DNA of 64,000 bases from the NCBI GenBank assembly GCA_928721565.1, contig OV788638.1, positions 868,001-932,000 of the forward strand. The letters run 5' to 3'. The position numbers were made by a program, and so were the translations under genes. This document shows positions 24,422 to 33,415 of the stretch, piece after piece. The notes beneath the pieces are model-generated. The model saw nothing but the letters and a program-made list of their open reading frames with translations. It searched no databases and was not told the DNA's origin. Each line of letters starts with the position of its first letter. Position 1 is the first letter of the stretch. Source of the DNA: an uncultured Clostridia bacterium. Its GTDB lineage: Bacteria > Bacillota > Clostridia > TANB77 > CAG-508.

Positions 24422-25753
24422 ATGGAATTATATGAAGAAGTTGAAAGTAAGAAAAAATCAAAATTGCCTATGATTATGGGAATTTGCTTAGCAGTATTAA
24501 TAGTTATAATTATAGCGATAATAGGATTAATAATATATTTGGAAGGATCAGTAATGAAGATATCATTAGATGGCCAAAAAAATAATGACATAGAAAAACT
24601 ATTATATATACCAGAAGATGATACAAGTAAAATATATATTCCTATAAGAGCAATTGCTAAATATCTTAATTATGAAGATTATAGAGGAGACTATAATGTA
24701 AAATCAGAAGATCCAACAAAATGCTATGTTAAGAATGATAGTGAAATAGCAATGTTTACAAAAGACTCAGATAGATTAGTAGAAACAAGAGGAGATTCTG
24801 ATTATGAGTATATAACTCTTGATGAAAAAGTTTTTGAGAGAGATGGAGAATTATATACTACTCCTAAAGGTATTGAAGATGCATTTAATGTTTTATTTCA
24901 ATATGACTCAAACAAGAAAAAAATAGAAATTTATACAATGGATTATTTAAATCAATATTATGCTTCTAGATTAAAAATTGATGGCGAAACAGAAAAACTT
25001 TCAGAAGAGTATGCTGATAAAAAAGCTATATTTGAAGACATGATTATAATAATAAAAAATAAACAATATGGAGTAGTAAATGCAGAAACAGGAGAATCAG
25101 TACTAGAAAATAAATATGAAGAAATAAAATATTTACCAGCAACATCTGATTTTTTGGTAAAGAGTAATGGAAAATATGGTGTTATAGGTAAAGATGCTTC
25201 AGTAAAAGTAAGAGTAACATATGATGAAATAAAAATTATGGATAATCAAAATGGACTATATTTAGTAAAGCAAAATAATTTGTATGGGGTTGTTGATACC
25301 AAAGGAAAAGTAATAATGGAACCTGAATATAAGCAAATTGGAGTTGATATGAATAAATTTTCTAAAAGCGGAATAGAAAATCAATATGTCTTACTTGATG
25401 AAATAATACCTGTACAAAATAGTGAAGAATTATGGGGAATATTTAATATAAAAGGAGAAAAAATAAGAGACTTTGAATTTTCAGGTGTAGGATGTAGTGC
25501 AACTGACATAACTCAAGTAAGCAACTCTTACCCTGCTGTAGTAATACCAAGTTATAAAATTATAATTGTAGAAAAAGATAAACACTATAATTTAATGACT
25601 ACAAGTGGAGAAGAATTAGTTCCTAGTTATGTGTTAGAAGAAGTATATATGAAAAATAATACAGAGACAGGTGAAAACAAATTTTATATGTCATATAATA
25701 ATAATGAAAAAGTAATGAGTGTGGAAGAGTGGTTAGCAAGCACAGGAAGATAA
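24422..25753 (+). CDS. Membrane-anchored WG-repeat protein with stalk-like domain
   Basis: 443 residues. Cytoplasmic N-terminus, a TM helix (MIMGICLAVLIVIIIAIIGL, about 17-40), then an extracellular region resembling the copper-amine-oxidase N-like stalk domain (KIYIPIRAIAKYLNYEDYRGD, about 70-95). From about 210 come WG/YG repeats: YGVVNAETGE, YGVIGKDASV, YGVVDTKGKV, WGIFNIKGEK. Both domain types are typical of clostridial wall-associated proteins. RBS AGGAGGAAAAT before ATG, 11 bp after tgt. Function unknown. Confidence 0.78.
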   Translation: MELYEEVESKKKSKLPMIMGICLAVLIVIIIAIIGLIIYLEGSVMKISLDGQKNNDIEKLLYIPEDDTSKIYIPIRAIAKYLNYEDYRGDYNVKSEDPTKCYVKNDSEIAMFTKDSDRLVETRGDSDYEYITLDEKVFERDGELYTTPKGIEDAFNVLFQYDSNKKKIEIYTMDYLNQYYASRLKIDGETEKLSEEYADKKAIFEDMIIIIKNKQYGVVNAETGESVLENKYEEIKYLPATSDFLVKSNGKYGVIGKDASVKVRVTYDEIKIMDNQNGLYLVKQNNLYGVVDTKGKVIMEPEYKQIGVDMNKFSKSGIENQYVLLDEIIPVQNSEELWGIFNIKGEKIRDFEFSGVGCSATDITQVSNSYPAVVIPSYKIIIVEKDKHYNLMTTSGEELVPSYVLEEVYMKNNTETGENKFYMSYNNNEKVMSVEEWLASTGR

Positions 25754-25778
25754 AAAAGAATAAATGGAGGAATAAAAA

Positions 25779-26039
25779 ATGGCTACAAGAGATAAAAATA
25801 CATGGATTGTAATATTATTTATATTTGCAGGATTAGTAATTGGAGGATTGTTGGGACAAGTTGCATCACAGGTAGATTGGCTTAGTTGGCTATCATATGG
25901 TCAAACATTTGGAATACAAAATCCATTTGTTTTAAATATGAATGTATTAAGCTTAACTTTTGCATTTTCAATAAATATTAATATTGCTAGTATCATAGGA
26001 CTAGGGATAGCGATATTTTTATATAAAAAATTATATTAA
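25779..26039 (+). CDS. DUF4321 small membrane protein
   Basis: 86 residues with two TM segments (about 9-30 and 62-84) and a linker containing WLSWLSYGQTFGIQNPF. This matches DUF4321, a small clostridial membrane protein of unknown role. RBS ATGGAGGAAT before ATG. It follows the WG-repeat gene by 25 bp in the same operon. Confidence 0.8.
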   Translation: MATRDKNTWIVILFIFAGLVIGGLLGQVASQVDWLSWLSYGQTFGIQNPFVLNMNVLSLTFAFSININIASIIGLGIAIFLYKKLY

Positions 26040-26070
26040 TCGTAATTCTGGATAGGAGATATAATAAGTG

Positions 26071-27165
26071 ATGGATATAAGAGGAGAACAAATTATAAAA
26101 AAAGGAAGTAAAATTCCGACTTGGATTGGGATAGGGTATTTAATATGTATAATTATTATAATATGTGCAACTTTTAGTATGAAAATTAGAAATAAAACAG
26201 AAGTCCCAGAAGCGATAGATTTTACAACAGATGGAGCTTTGGGTATAGAAGAAAATAAATATGCATATTTGGAAGTACAAGGATTGACTGAGGAAGTTGC
26301 TATATATGGAAATACAAACAATGAGTCTGATGAAAAGAATGATAGATATTATATAGCATTTAATAATGGATATTGGTATGTTGTTGACTTAGATTTTGAA
26401 ACAATTGACAAATTAAAAGAACTAAAGGATTATACTTATTCAACTGATGAAAACGCAGTTGCACCAGATGCTATAAAAATATATGGAATGACAGAAAACA
26501 TATCAGATGAATTAAAACAAATGTTAATAGATTATTATAATGAAAGTGTAGAAGAAGAAAATAAAATATCATTGGATGATTTTGAAAGATATTTCGGAAG
26601 TGCATTGCTAAATGTAAGAAGATCTCCAGTAGATACAACAGTAGAAAAGGTTTCTATAATATTGGCAACAATTGGAATTGTTATAATAGCAATATTTAAT
26701 ATATCAATGATAATTATTAAAAGAAGGATAAAAAAATACATAGTAGATAATGGATATGAAAAGGAATTAGCAGATCAATTAGATGACAATGTTGAAGAAA
26801 AGCATTATAAAGACCAAATTATATTAACAAAAGATTTTTTGGTAGATTTAAATAGTTCAGGAGGATTTACTGCATTTAAATTTTCAGATGTTAAGTGGAT
26901 ACATATTCATAATGTAAAATACTATGGAATAGTTACAACATCATCAAGCATAATAGTTCATTTAAAAGATGGAAAAACTAATATACAGTGTGTAAAAATA
27001 AAGGGTGGTACAACAGATGAATTCTTAGAGATATTTAATAAGATATGTGAGAAAGTACCAACAGATTGTTTAAAGGGATATACAAAAGAAAATCAAGAAA
27101 TGTTCAAAAAGTATAGAAAAGAATTAAAAGAGCGGAAAATAAAATCTGCTCTTTTTCTTTCTTAG
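26071..27165 (+). CDS. Two-TM membrane protein with C-terminal PH-like domain
   Basis: 364 residues from ATG 26071; GTG 26068 directly before it is equally possible (GGAG 26055-26058). N-terminal TM about 18-38 (IGIGYLICIIIIICATF) and a second TM about 192-214 flank an extracellular acidic domain of about 150 residues. The C-terminal cytoplasmic part (ILTKDFLVDL, VKWIHIHNVKYYGIVTTSSSIIVHLKDGKT) looks like a small beta-rich domain of the DUF6709/PH-like type. Last gene of the queA operon, before a strong terminator. Family assignment is tentative. Confidence 0.55.
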   Translation: MDIRGEQIIKKGSKIPTWIGIGYLICIIIIICATFSMKIRNKTEVPEAIDFTTDGALGIEENKYAYLEVQGLTEEVAIYGNTNNESDEKNDRYYIAFNNGYWYVVDLDFETIDKLKELKDYTYSTDENAVAPDAIKIYGMTENISDELKQMLIDYYNESVEEENKISLDDFERYFGSALLNVRRSPVDTTVEKVSIILATIGIVIIAIFNISMIIIKRRIKKYIVDNGYEKELADQLDDNVEEKHYKDQIILTKDFLVDLNSSGGFTAFKFSDVKWIHIHNVKYYGIVTTSSSIIVHLKDGKTNIQCVKIKGGTTDEFLEIFNKICEKVPTDCLKGYTKENQEMFKKYRKELKERKIKSALFLS

Positions 27166-27183
27166 TTAATCTATTGTAAATAA

Positions 27184-27213
27184 AAAACTCGAGAAGTAAA
27201 TTTCTCGAGTTTT
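27184..27213. terminator. Bidirectional terminator between the queA operon and rpsI
   Basis: AAAACTCGAGAA-GTAAAT-TTCTCGAGTTTT perfect stem; T runs on both strands. Confidence 0.92.
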
Positions 27214-27233
27214 GATATATGATAATATAATAA

Positions 27234-27635
27234 TTATCTTTTTGAGAATTGTGGTGCTTTTCTTGCTTTTTTAAGACCGTATTTTTTTCTTTCTTTCATA
27301 CGTGGGTCTCTTGTTAAGAATCCATTTGTTTTTAAAGCTGGTCTGTATTCTGAATTAGCTTCATTTAAAGCTCTAGCTATACCATGTCTGATAGCTCCAG
27401 CTTGACCAGAAACTCCACCACCATGAACTGAACAAATTACATCATATTTAGCTAATGTATTTGTAACTGTTAATGGTTGTCTAACAATAACTTTTAAAGT
27501 TTCTAAATCGAAAAATTCTTCGATATCTTTTCCATTTACTGTTATTTTTCCTGTTCCTTCTACTAATCTTACTCTAGCTATTGAACTTTTTCTTCTTCCT
27601 GTACCCATGTATACGATTTTATTTGACTTAGCCAT
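27234..27635 (-). CDS. rpsI: 30S ribosomal protein S9
   Basis: 133 residues. YMGTGRRKSSIARVRL near the start, DVICSVHGGGVSGQAGAIRHGIARAL in the middle and the DPRMKERKKYGLKKARKAPQFSKR tail, which reaches the decoding centre, are canonical. RBS AAGGAGGAAC before ATG on the minus strand. Downstream partner of rplM, 18 bp apart. Confidence 0.98.
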   Translation of the reverse strand: MAKSNKIVYMGTGRRKSSIARVRLVEGTGKITVNGKDIEEFFDLETLKVIVRQPLTVTNTLAKYDVICSVHGGGVSGQAGAIRHGIARALNEANSEYRPALKTNGFLTRDPRMKERKKYGLKKARKAPQFSKR

Positions 27636-27653
27636 TTAATAGTTCCTCCTTAA

Positions 27654-28088
27654 TTAAAAATTCCAAATTTCTGGTTTTTGTGCTTGAAGATTGTGTTCGC
27701 TACCAGCGAATACTCTCAACTTTTTAGCCATAGCTCTACCTAAAGAGTTATGTGGTAACATTCCTTTAATAGCTAATGTCATAGCTTTTTCTGGATTTTT
27801 TGCAAGCATAACTGATGCTGGAGTTTCTTTCATTCCTCCAATATAACCAGAGTGATGTCTGTAAATTTTTGAATTCATTTTATTTCCTGTTAATATAACA
27901 TCTTTACAATTGATAACTATAATATTATCACCTGTATCAACATTTGGTGTGAAAGTTGGTTTGTGTTTTCCTCTTAATAGTCTTGCAGCTTCTGTAGCAA
28001 CTCTACCTAATGGTTTATTAGCTGCATCAATTATATACCATTTTCTTTCAACTGTTTCTTTTTTTGCACTATATGTAACGTTATTCAT
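27654..28088 (-). CDS. rplM: 50S ribosomal protein L13
   Basis: 144 residues. KWYIIDAANKPLGRVATEAARLLRGKHKP, then NIIVINCKDVILTGNKMNSKIYRHHSGYIGG and VKGMLPHNSLGRAMAKKLRVF-like end identify L13. RBS AGGAGGGTAA lies before ATG. Operon rplM-rpsI has its own promoter and a leader hairpin. Confidence 0.98.
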   Translation of the reverse strand: MNNVTYSAKKETVERKWYIIDAANKPLGRVATEAARLLRGKHKPTFTPNVDTGDNIIVINCKDVILTGNKMNSKIYRHHSGYIGGMKETPASVMLAKNPEKAMTLAIKGMLPHNSLGRAMAKKLRVFAGSEHNLQAQKPEIWNF

Positions 28089-28124
28089 GGTAATATTTAC
28101 CCTCCTATTTTAAATTTAATTTTT

Positions 28125-28180
28125 ATTTATATGAAATTTAAATCTAAAACCACCGGGGAGAAGTTTCATATTTAAATCAT
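28125..28180 (-). ncRNA. Putative L13 leader
   Basis: In the rplM 5' UTR on the minus strand: ATATGAAAC-TTCTCCCCGGTGG-TTTTAG...TTTCATAT, a stem with outer pairing ATATGAAA/TTTCATAT and a conserved-looking CCCCGGTGG. Position fits the autoregulatory L13 leader of Firmicutes; not confirmed by a covariance model. Confidence 0.55.
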
Positions 28181-28201
28181 ATTCTAACATAATACCTATC
28201 A

Positions 28202-28230
28202 ATTTTAATACAAATTTAGCCATTTGTCAA
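28202..28230 (-). promoter_or_regulatory. Promoter of rplM-rpsI
   Basis: Minus strand TTGACA (28230-28225), 17-bp spacer, TAAAAT (28207-28202). Confidence 0.8.
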
Positions 28231-28347
28231 TAAATTTGGCAAAAGTTCTTGATAATTTTTACATTTATATATATAATTATTTAGTATTAGGCTTTTGATA
28301 ATAATAAAAGAATAAAAATTAACATAGAATTATATATAGGAGGAGTC

Positions 28348-29973
28348 ATGGCAAAGGAAAAAAGAACAATCAAAAAAGAATCATTTATGCAAGGTGTTGT
28401 TACAATAATGTTTTCGCAAATATTAATTAAAGTTTTGGGGTTAATATATACATTATATTTAACAAATAGAGATGGATTTGGTGATGCAGGAAATGCAATA
28501 TATGCAAGTGGATATCAAATATATGCATTACTACTTACAGTTTCATCAATAGGAGTTCCAAATGCAATTTCTAAATTAGTGTCAGAAAGATTAGCAGTGG
28601 GTGATAATAAAGGAGCAAATAGAATTTTTAAAGTTGCATTAGTTACATTCGGAACTCTTGGAGCAATAGGTTCAATGTTATTATTTTTTGGAGCACATGT
28701 CATTGCATATAATTGGACACAAATTCCAGAATCAGAATTGACTTTAGTTGCTTTGGCGCCTGCAATATTTTTTGTTTCAATATCGTCTGTATTTAGAGGA
28801 TATTTTAATGGAAGACGAACATTAAAAATAACAGCAAGAGCACAAACACTAGAACAAATATTTAAAACTATATTTACAATAGGAATTGTTGAAGTTGTTG
28901 CTTATGCTACATCAACTTCAACAGAAATGATGGCCGCAGGAGCAAATGTAGCAACAACACTTGCAACATTTTCAAGTTTTGCATATTTATTTATGTATTA
29001 TAGATTGAAAAGAAAAGAAATAGGAAATGAGATTCAAAGTTCAACTAATTATAAACACGAAAATGTTAAAAAAATAGTAAAAAATATATTAATGGTATCA
29101 ATTCCATTAACATTAAGCTCAATAATGACATCATTTAATAAAAATATAGATTCATTTACAGTAAAAAGAATTTTAAGTACATATATGTCATCAGATATAG
29201 CAACAAAATTGTATGGTCAACTAAGTGGAAAGGTTGATACAGTTACTAATTTACCATTAGCAATAAATATAGCATTTGCAACAGCATTAGTGCCAGCAAT
29301 ATCAGCAGCAAAAGCACAAAATGATAGAGAATCTGCAACTAAAAGAACATCATTTTCATTACTAACATCAATGTTGATAGGATTGCCTTGTGTAGTTGGA
29401 ATGATTGTATTTGCACAACCAATACTAAATTTGTTATATCCAAATGCAAACAAAGGAGCACTATTGTTACAATTGATATCAGTATCAGTAATATTCTCAA
29501 TACTAGATCAAACAATAAATGGAGCATTACAGGGATTTGGAAAGGTAATGATTCCTGCAACAGCACTTGGAATAGGATGTATAGTTAAATTAATATTAAA
29601 TATAATATTACTAAAAATACCATTTTTCAATGTTTATGGAGCAGCAATAGGATCAATAGCATGTCATGCAGTAGCATTTGCGATTGTGTTTAATGTTTTG
29701 AAAAAATATGTAAAATTAGATTTACCATTTAATAAATTTGTTATAAAACCTGTTATAGCAACAACTATAATGGCAATTTGTTCTTACACATTATATTTGT
29801 TAATGAATAGAATAATTTCTGGAAATTTGGCAACATTAATAGCAATGATATTTGCAGTAATAATTTATTTAGCAGCTGTAGTAGCATTAAAGATATATAA
29901 TAAAGAAGATATATATATGCTACCAAAAGGTGAAAAAATATATAAATTTTTAGAAAAATTAAAAATATATTAA
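28348..29973 (+). CDS. SpoVB/MurJ-type polysaccharide or lipid II flippase
   Basis: 541 residues with about 14 TM segments, the length of the SpoVB/YtgP group of the MOP superfamily. N-terminal KESFMQGVVTIMFSQILIKVLGLIYTLYLTN, then SSIGVPNAISKLVSE, SVFRGYFNGRRTLKITA, and NIDSFTVKRI are family hallmarks. Such proteins flip lipid-linked wall precursors; SpoVB acts in spore cortex synthesis and YtgP is the B. subtilis lipid II flippase. Which of the two this is cannot be told. RBS TAGGAGGAGTC before ATG; monocistronic, divergent from rplM. Confidence 0.88.
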   Translation: MAKEKRTIKKESFMQGVVTIMFSQILIKVLGLIYTLYLTNRDGFGDAGNAIYASGYQIYALLLTVSSIGVPNAISKLVSERLAVGDNKGANRIFKVALVTFGTLGAIGSMLLFFGAHVIAYNWTQIPESELTLVALAPAIFFVSISSVFRGYFNGRRTLKITARAQTLEQIFKTIFTIGIVEVVAYATSTSTEMMAAGANVATTLATFSSFAYLFMYYRLKRKEIGNEIQSSTNYKHENVKKIVKNILMVSIPLTLSSIMTSFNKNIDSFTVKRILSTYMSSDIATKLYGQLSGKVDTVTNLPLAINIAFATALVPAISAAKAQNDRESATKRTSFSLLTSMLIGLPCVVGMIVFAQPILNLLYPNANKGALLLQLISVSVIFSILDQTINGALQGFGKVMIPATALGIGCIVKLILNIILLKIPFFNVYGAAIGSIACHAVAFAIVFNVLKKYVKLDLPFNKFVIKPVIATTIMAICSYTLYLLMNRIISGNLATLIAMIFAVIIYLAAVVALKIYNKEDIYMLPKGEKIYKFLEKLKIY

Positions 29974-30095
29974 AATTTTTTGAAAAAAGAGGGGATTTTA
30001 ATATAATTTGGAGAATAAGATAAAAGAAGTACAGAATATTACTATTTTCAGTGATATAGAGTACATAGACAAAATTTTATAGGAGGTAATGTATA

Positions 30096-30371
30096 ATGAA
30101 CAAAGCTGAATTAGTAGCAGCTATCGCTGCAAAAACAGGAGAATCTAAAAAAGCAACAGAAGCAGCAGTTAATGCATTCACAGAAGTTGTAGCTGAATCA
30201 TTAAAAGGAGGAGACAAAGTTCAATTAGTTGGATTTGGTTCTTTCGAAGTTAGAAAAAGAGCTGCTAGAAAAGGTAGAAATCCTCAAACAAAAGAAGAAA
30301 TAAAAATACCTGCATCTAAAGCTCCAGTATTCAAAGCTGGTAAAGCATTAAAAGATTTAGTAAACGGATAA
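30096..30371 (+). CDS. hup: HU family DNA-binding protein
   Basis: 91 residues, standard HU length. MNKAELVAAIAAKTGESKKATEAAV, GDKVQLVGFGSFEVRKRAARKGRNPQT with the DNA-wrapping arm (about 50-75), and the AGKALKDLVN end are clear. It is a nucleoid protein that bends DNA. RBS TAGGAGGTAATG. Higher GC and fewer AT-biased codons than neighbours, as expected of a highly expressed gene. Followed by a terminator. Confidence 0.97.
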   Translation: MNKAELVAAIAAKTGESKKATEAAVNAFTEVVAESLKGGDKVQLVGFGSFEVRKRAARKGRNPQTKEEIKIPASKAPVFKAGKALKDLVNG

Positions 30372-30399
30372 TAATTATAAAATAATATAAATATATGAT

Positions 30400-30436
30400 A
30401 AAAGAAGCTTGGAAGAAATTTTAAGTTTCTTTTTTA
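30400..30436 (+). terminator. Terminator of hup
   Basis: AAAAGAAGCTT ... AAGTTTCTTTT followed by T; loop of 12 bases. Confidence 0.75.
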
Positions 30437-30526
30437 TACAATTGATAAGTATTTTGATCTGAATAACTTTTATCACAAAATTAATATGTAAACATATAAT
30501 ATACTAAAAAACTTGGAGGAATCATA

Positions 30527-30673
30527 ATGAAAATCTTAAAAAAGACTTTAGGAGTATGTTTAATTGGATTAGGAATAGGAATATTACTAGTACTATTTTT
30601 ACCGACATTAGGATGGTTGTTTTTAATAGGAATAGTGGTAATATTGGTAGGAATATTATGGTTACTCTGCTAA
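30527..30673 (+). CDS. Tiny two-helix membrane protein before spoVM
   Basis: 48 residues from ATG 30527, 8 bases after TTGGAGGAA. Basic start MKILKK, then two hydrophobic segments separated by PTLGW (about 7-25 and 28-47), ending in Cys. It lies 14 bp before spoVM with no terminator between, so both are in one transcript. The hairpin-like shape suggests a small membrane protein, possibly spore-related by association. No family recognised. Confidence 0.65.
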   Translation: MKILKKTLGVCLIGLGIGILLVLFLPTLGWLFLIGIVVILVGILWLLC

Positions 30674-30687
30674 AAGGAGGATTACAT

Positions 30688-30762
30688 ATGACTATTGTTG
30701 TAAAAAAAGTTCCTAAATGTTTAAGAGGAATAGTAAAATTATTATTTGGAATAAAAGATTAA
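30688..30762 (+). CDS. spoVM: Stage V sporulation protein M
   Basis: 24 residues: MTIVVKKVPKCLRGIVKLLF then GIKD. It aligns without gaps to the pattern of B. subtilis SpoVM (MKFYTIKLPKFLGGIVRAML...): lysine plus Pro-Lys near residue 9-10, GIV, and an amphipathic helix to the end. SpoVM recognises the curved outer forespore membrane and recruits SpoIVA for coat assembly. AAGGAGGATT lies 5 bases before ATG. Genes this short are often missed by gene callers. Strong marker of endospore formation. Confidence 0.88.
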   Translation: MTIVVKKVPKCLRGIVKLLFGIKD

Positions 30763-30784
30763 TGAATAAAAAAGAAAAAAAGAG

Positions 30785-30817
30785 CACATACCTTAATTGA
30801 AAGGTAGGTGTTTTTTT
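30785..30817 (+). terminator. Terminator after spoVM overlapping the next RBS
   Basis: CACATACCTT-AATTGA-AAGGTAGGTG (9 of 10 pairs) followed by seven T that run up to the ATG at 30818. Its 3' arm AAGGTAGGTG is also the only Shine-Dalgarno of the next gene. Confidence 0.75.
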
Positions 30818-30982
30818 ATGAGTAAAAAACAAAAACAAACACATCCTGAAGTAGGTGAAGATACGACGCAATTCGGAGAATTTGTGTCATCATATTTTGC
30901 ATGGGTGCCATTACCAGATCAAAAAGAAAAAGCAAAAAAAATGGCAAATATGACTAAAAAGGAGAAAAATAATGATATATAA
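30818..30982 (+). CDS. Small charged protein coupled to clpC
   Basis: 54 residues from ATG 30818, with AAGGTAGGTG 7 bases upstream inside a terminator stem. Sequence MSKKQKQTHPEVGEDTTQFG ... SSYFAWVPLPDQKEKAKKMA is soluble and rich in Lys/Glu, with no known domain. Its 3' end overlaps the clpC ATG by 11 bp, indicating translational coupling. In many Firmicutes clpC is preceded by ctsR-mcsA-mcsB; those genes are not present, and this small frame occupies their place. Confidence 0.6.
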   Translation: MSKKQKQTHPEVGEDTTQFGEFVSSYFAWVPLPDQKEKAKKMANMTKKEKNNDI

Positions 30983-33374
30983 GTTTACTAATAAGGCTAA
31001 AAAAGTTATAGAGATAGCAAATGATATATCAGTAGAGTTAGGCCATAATTATATAGGAACAGAACATATTTTATATGGATTAGTAAAAGAAGGAGAAGGA
31101 ATAGCAGCAAAAGTATTAAATAATAGAGGAATAACAGAAGAAAAAGTAAGAGTAAAAATAGAAGAAATACTAGGAAGAGGAAGAGAGATAAAAGAGACTT
31201 TAGGGTTTACACCAAGAACTAAAAGAGTTTTAGAAAATGCATTTTTAGAAGCTAAAAGAATAGGCTATAATTATATAGGAACAGAACATTTACTGTTAGC
31301 TATTATGAAGGAAGTAGATTGTGTAGCGGTAAGAATAATTACAGAACTGAATGTAGAGATATCTAAAATTTATAATGAAATAGCAAAAGTTATTAATGAA
31401 GAGGAACTAGACAGTGAAATAAAAAAAGATATATCAAGAGTAAATGGAAGTTACTCATTGACTCCAACTTTAAATCAATTTGGAGAAGATATAACTTTAC
31501 AAGCAGAAGAAGGAAAATTTGATAATATTATAGGGAGAGAAAAAGAAATAGAAAGAATAATTCAAATTTTGTCTAGAAGAACCAAAAATAATCCATGTTT
31601 AATAGGAGAACCAGGAGTAGGAAAAACAGCGATAGTAGAAGGACTTGCAGAAAAAGTAGTGTTAGGAGAAGTCCCAGAAAGTTTGAAAAACAAGAGAATT
31701 GTGAGTGTAGATATATCAGGAATGATTGCAGGAGCAAAATACAGAGGTGATTTTGAAGAACGAATAAAAAAAGCTTTAAATGAAGTGAAAAAGGTTGAAG
31801 ATGTGATATTGTTTATAGACGAGATACATACAATAGTAGGAGCTGGAGCAGCAGAAGGTGCGATAGATGCAGCAAATATATTGAAACCGTTATTAGCAAG
31901 AGGTGAAATTCAACTAATAGGTGCTACAACAATAGAGGAATACAGAAAATATATCGAAAAAGATTCTGCTTTAGAAAGAAGATTTAGTCCTGTTGATGTT
32001 GGAGAACCTACAGAAAAAGAAACAATTGATATTATAAAAGGTATTAGAGATAAATACGAAGCACACCACAATGTAAAAATAACAGACGAAGCTGTAAAAT
32101 CAGCTGTTACATTATCGATTAGATATATAACAAATAGATTTTTGCCAGATAAAGCAATTGATTTAATAGATGAAGCTGCTTCACAAGTTAGAATGAAAAT
32201 TTTTACTGAGCCAGATGAAATAAAAACATTAGAAGAAAGATTAGAAATCACATCAAAAGAAAAAGAAGAAGCAATATATAATCAAGAATTTGAAAAAGCT
32301 GCTGAATTTAGAGATATAGAAATACAAACAAGAAAACAATTAGAACAAGAGAAAAATAGATGGAAAAAAGCAAAAAGTAAAGATATTACTGAAATAGGAG
32401 AAGAAAATATAGCAGAAATTATATCTAAATGGACAGGAATACCTATTCAAAGATTAACAGAGGACGAGAATCGAAAATTACAACATTTAGAAGATAAATT
32501 ACATGAAAGAGTAATAGGACAAAATGAAGCTGTTGAAGCAGTTTCAAAAGCTATAAGAAGAGGAAGAGTAGGATTAAAAGATCCTAAACGTCCAATTGGT
32601 TCATTTTTATTCTTGGGACCCACTGGAGTTGGAAAAACAGAGTTATCTAAAGCATTATCAGAGATTTTATTTGATAATGAAAATTCTATGATTAGATTAG
32701 ATATGTCAGAATATATGGAAGCTCATTCAGTATCAAAATTAATAGGTTCGCCTCCAGGTTATATTGGTTTTGATAGAGGAGGACAATTAACTGAAAAAAT
32801 AAGAAGAAAACCATATTCGGTAGTGTTATTTGATGAAATAGAAAAAGCACATCCAGATGTAATGAATATTTTATTACAAATTTTGGAGGATGGTCATTTA
32901 ACTGATTCACAGGGGAGAGAAGTGGATTTCAAAAATACTGTTATTATTATGACTTCAAATTTAGGAGCAAGGCATATTACAGATAAAAAATCATTAGGCT
33001 TTGGAAATATTGAAAATGATAAAGAGTATGATGAATCAAAAAAAGAAGTTATAAAAGAATTAAAACATGAATTAAGACCTGAATTTATAAATAGAATTGA
33101 TGAAATTATCGTATTTCATAAGCTGAAGAAAAATGATATAGAAAATATAGCTCAAATTATGTTAAAACAAGTAGAAGAACGCTTACAAAAACAAAAATAT
33201 ATAGTTGAAATAGATGATGGTGTTATAAAAACAATCATTGAGCAAGGATTTGATAGCGATTTAGGAGCAAGGCCTTTAAGAAGAACTATACAAAATCTTG
33301 TAGAGGATAGAATATCTGAAGAAATTTTATCTGGAAAATTAAAGAAAAATGAAAAATGGATTTTAAAAATATAA
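30972..33374 (+). CDS. clpC: ATP-dependent Clp protease ATP-binding subunit ClpC
   Basis: 800 residues. Two Clp-N repeats (about 1-75 and 80-145), AAA-1 with Walker A GEPGVGKT (about 212) and VILFIDEIHT, a middle region with a UVR-like segment (YNQEFEKAAEFRDIEIQ), AAA-2 with GPTGVGKT (about 549) and a ClpB-D2-small domain. ClpC unfolds proteins for ClpP. The missing ctsR-mcsAB neighbours suggest control differs from Bacillus. RBS AAAGGAGAAA; start overlaps the preceding small gene. Confidence 0.96.
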   Translation: MIYKFTNKAKKVIEIANDISVELGHNYIGTEHILYGLVKEGEGIAAKVLNNRGITEEKVRVKIEEILGRGREIKETLGFTPRTKRVLENAFLEAKRIGYNYIGTEHLLLAIMKEVDCVAVRIITELNVEISKIYNEIAKVINEEELDSEIKKDISRVNGSYSLTPTLNQFGEDITLQAEEGKFDNIIGREKEIERIIQILSRRTKNNPCLIGEPGVGKTAIVEGLAEKVVLGEVPESLKNKRIVSVDISGMIAGAKYRGDFEERIKKALNEVKKVEDVILFIDEIHTIVGAGAAEGAIDAANILKPLLARGEIQLIGATTIEEYRKYIEKDSALERRFSPVDVGEPTEKETIDIIKGIRDKYEAHHNVKITDEAVKSAVTLSIRYITNRFLPDKAIDLIDEAASQVRMKIFTEPDEIKTLEERLEITSKEKEEAIYNQEFEKAAEFRDIEIQTRKQLEQEKNRWKKAKSKDITEIGEENIAEIISKWTGIPIQRLTEDENRKLQHLEDKLHERVIGQNEAVEAVSKAIRRGRVGLKDPKRPIGSFLFLGPTGVGKTELSKALSEILFDNENSMIRLDMSEYMEAHSVSKLIGSPPGYIGFDRGGQLTEKIRRKPYSVVLFDEIEKAHPDVMNILLQILEDGHLTDSQGREVDFKNTVIIMTSNLGARHITDKKSLGFGNIENDKEYDESKKEVIKELKHELRPEFINRIDEIIVFHKLKKNDIENIAQIMLKQVEERLQKQKYIVEIDDGVIKTIIEQGFDSDLGARPLRRTIQNLVEDRISEEILSGKLKKNEKWILKI

Positions 33375-33415
33375 ATAGATGGATGTCTTCTAATTTGAAG
33401 AAGACATCCATCTAT
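33375..33415. terminator. Shared terminator/3' end of two convergent genes
   Basis: ATAGATGGATGTCTTC-TAATTTGA-AGAAGACATCCATCTAT, 16-17 perfect pairs. The hairpin contains the stop codon and last codons of the minus-strand gene (33390), so it is both coding and terminating. Confidence 0.8.
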
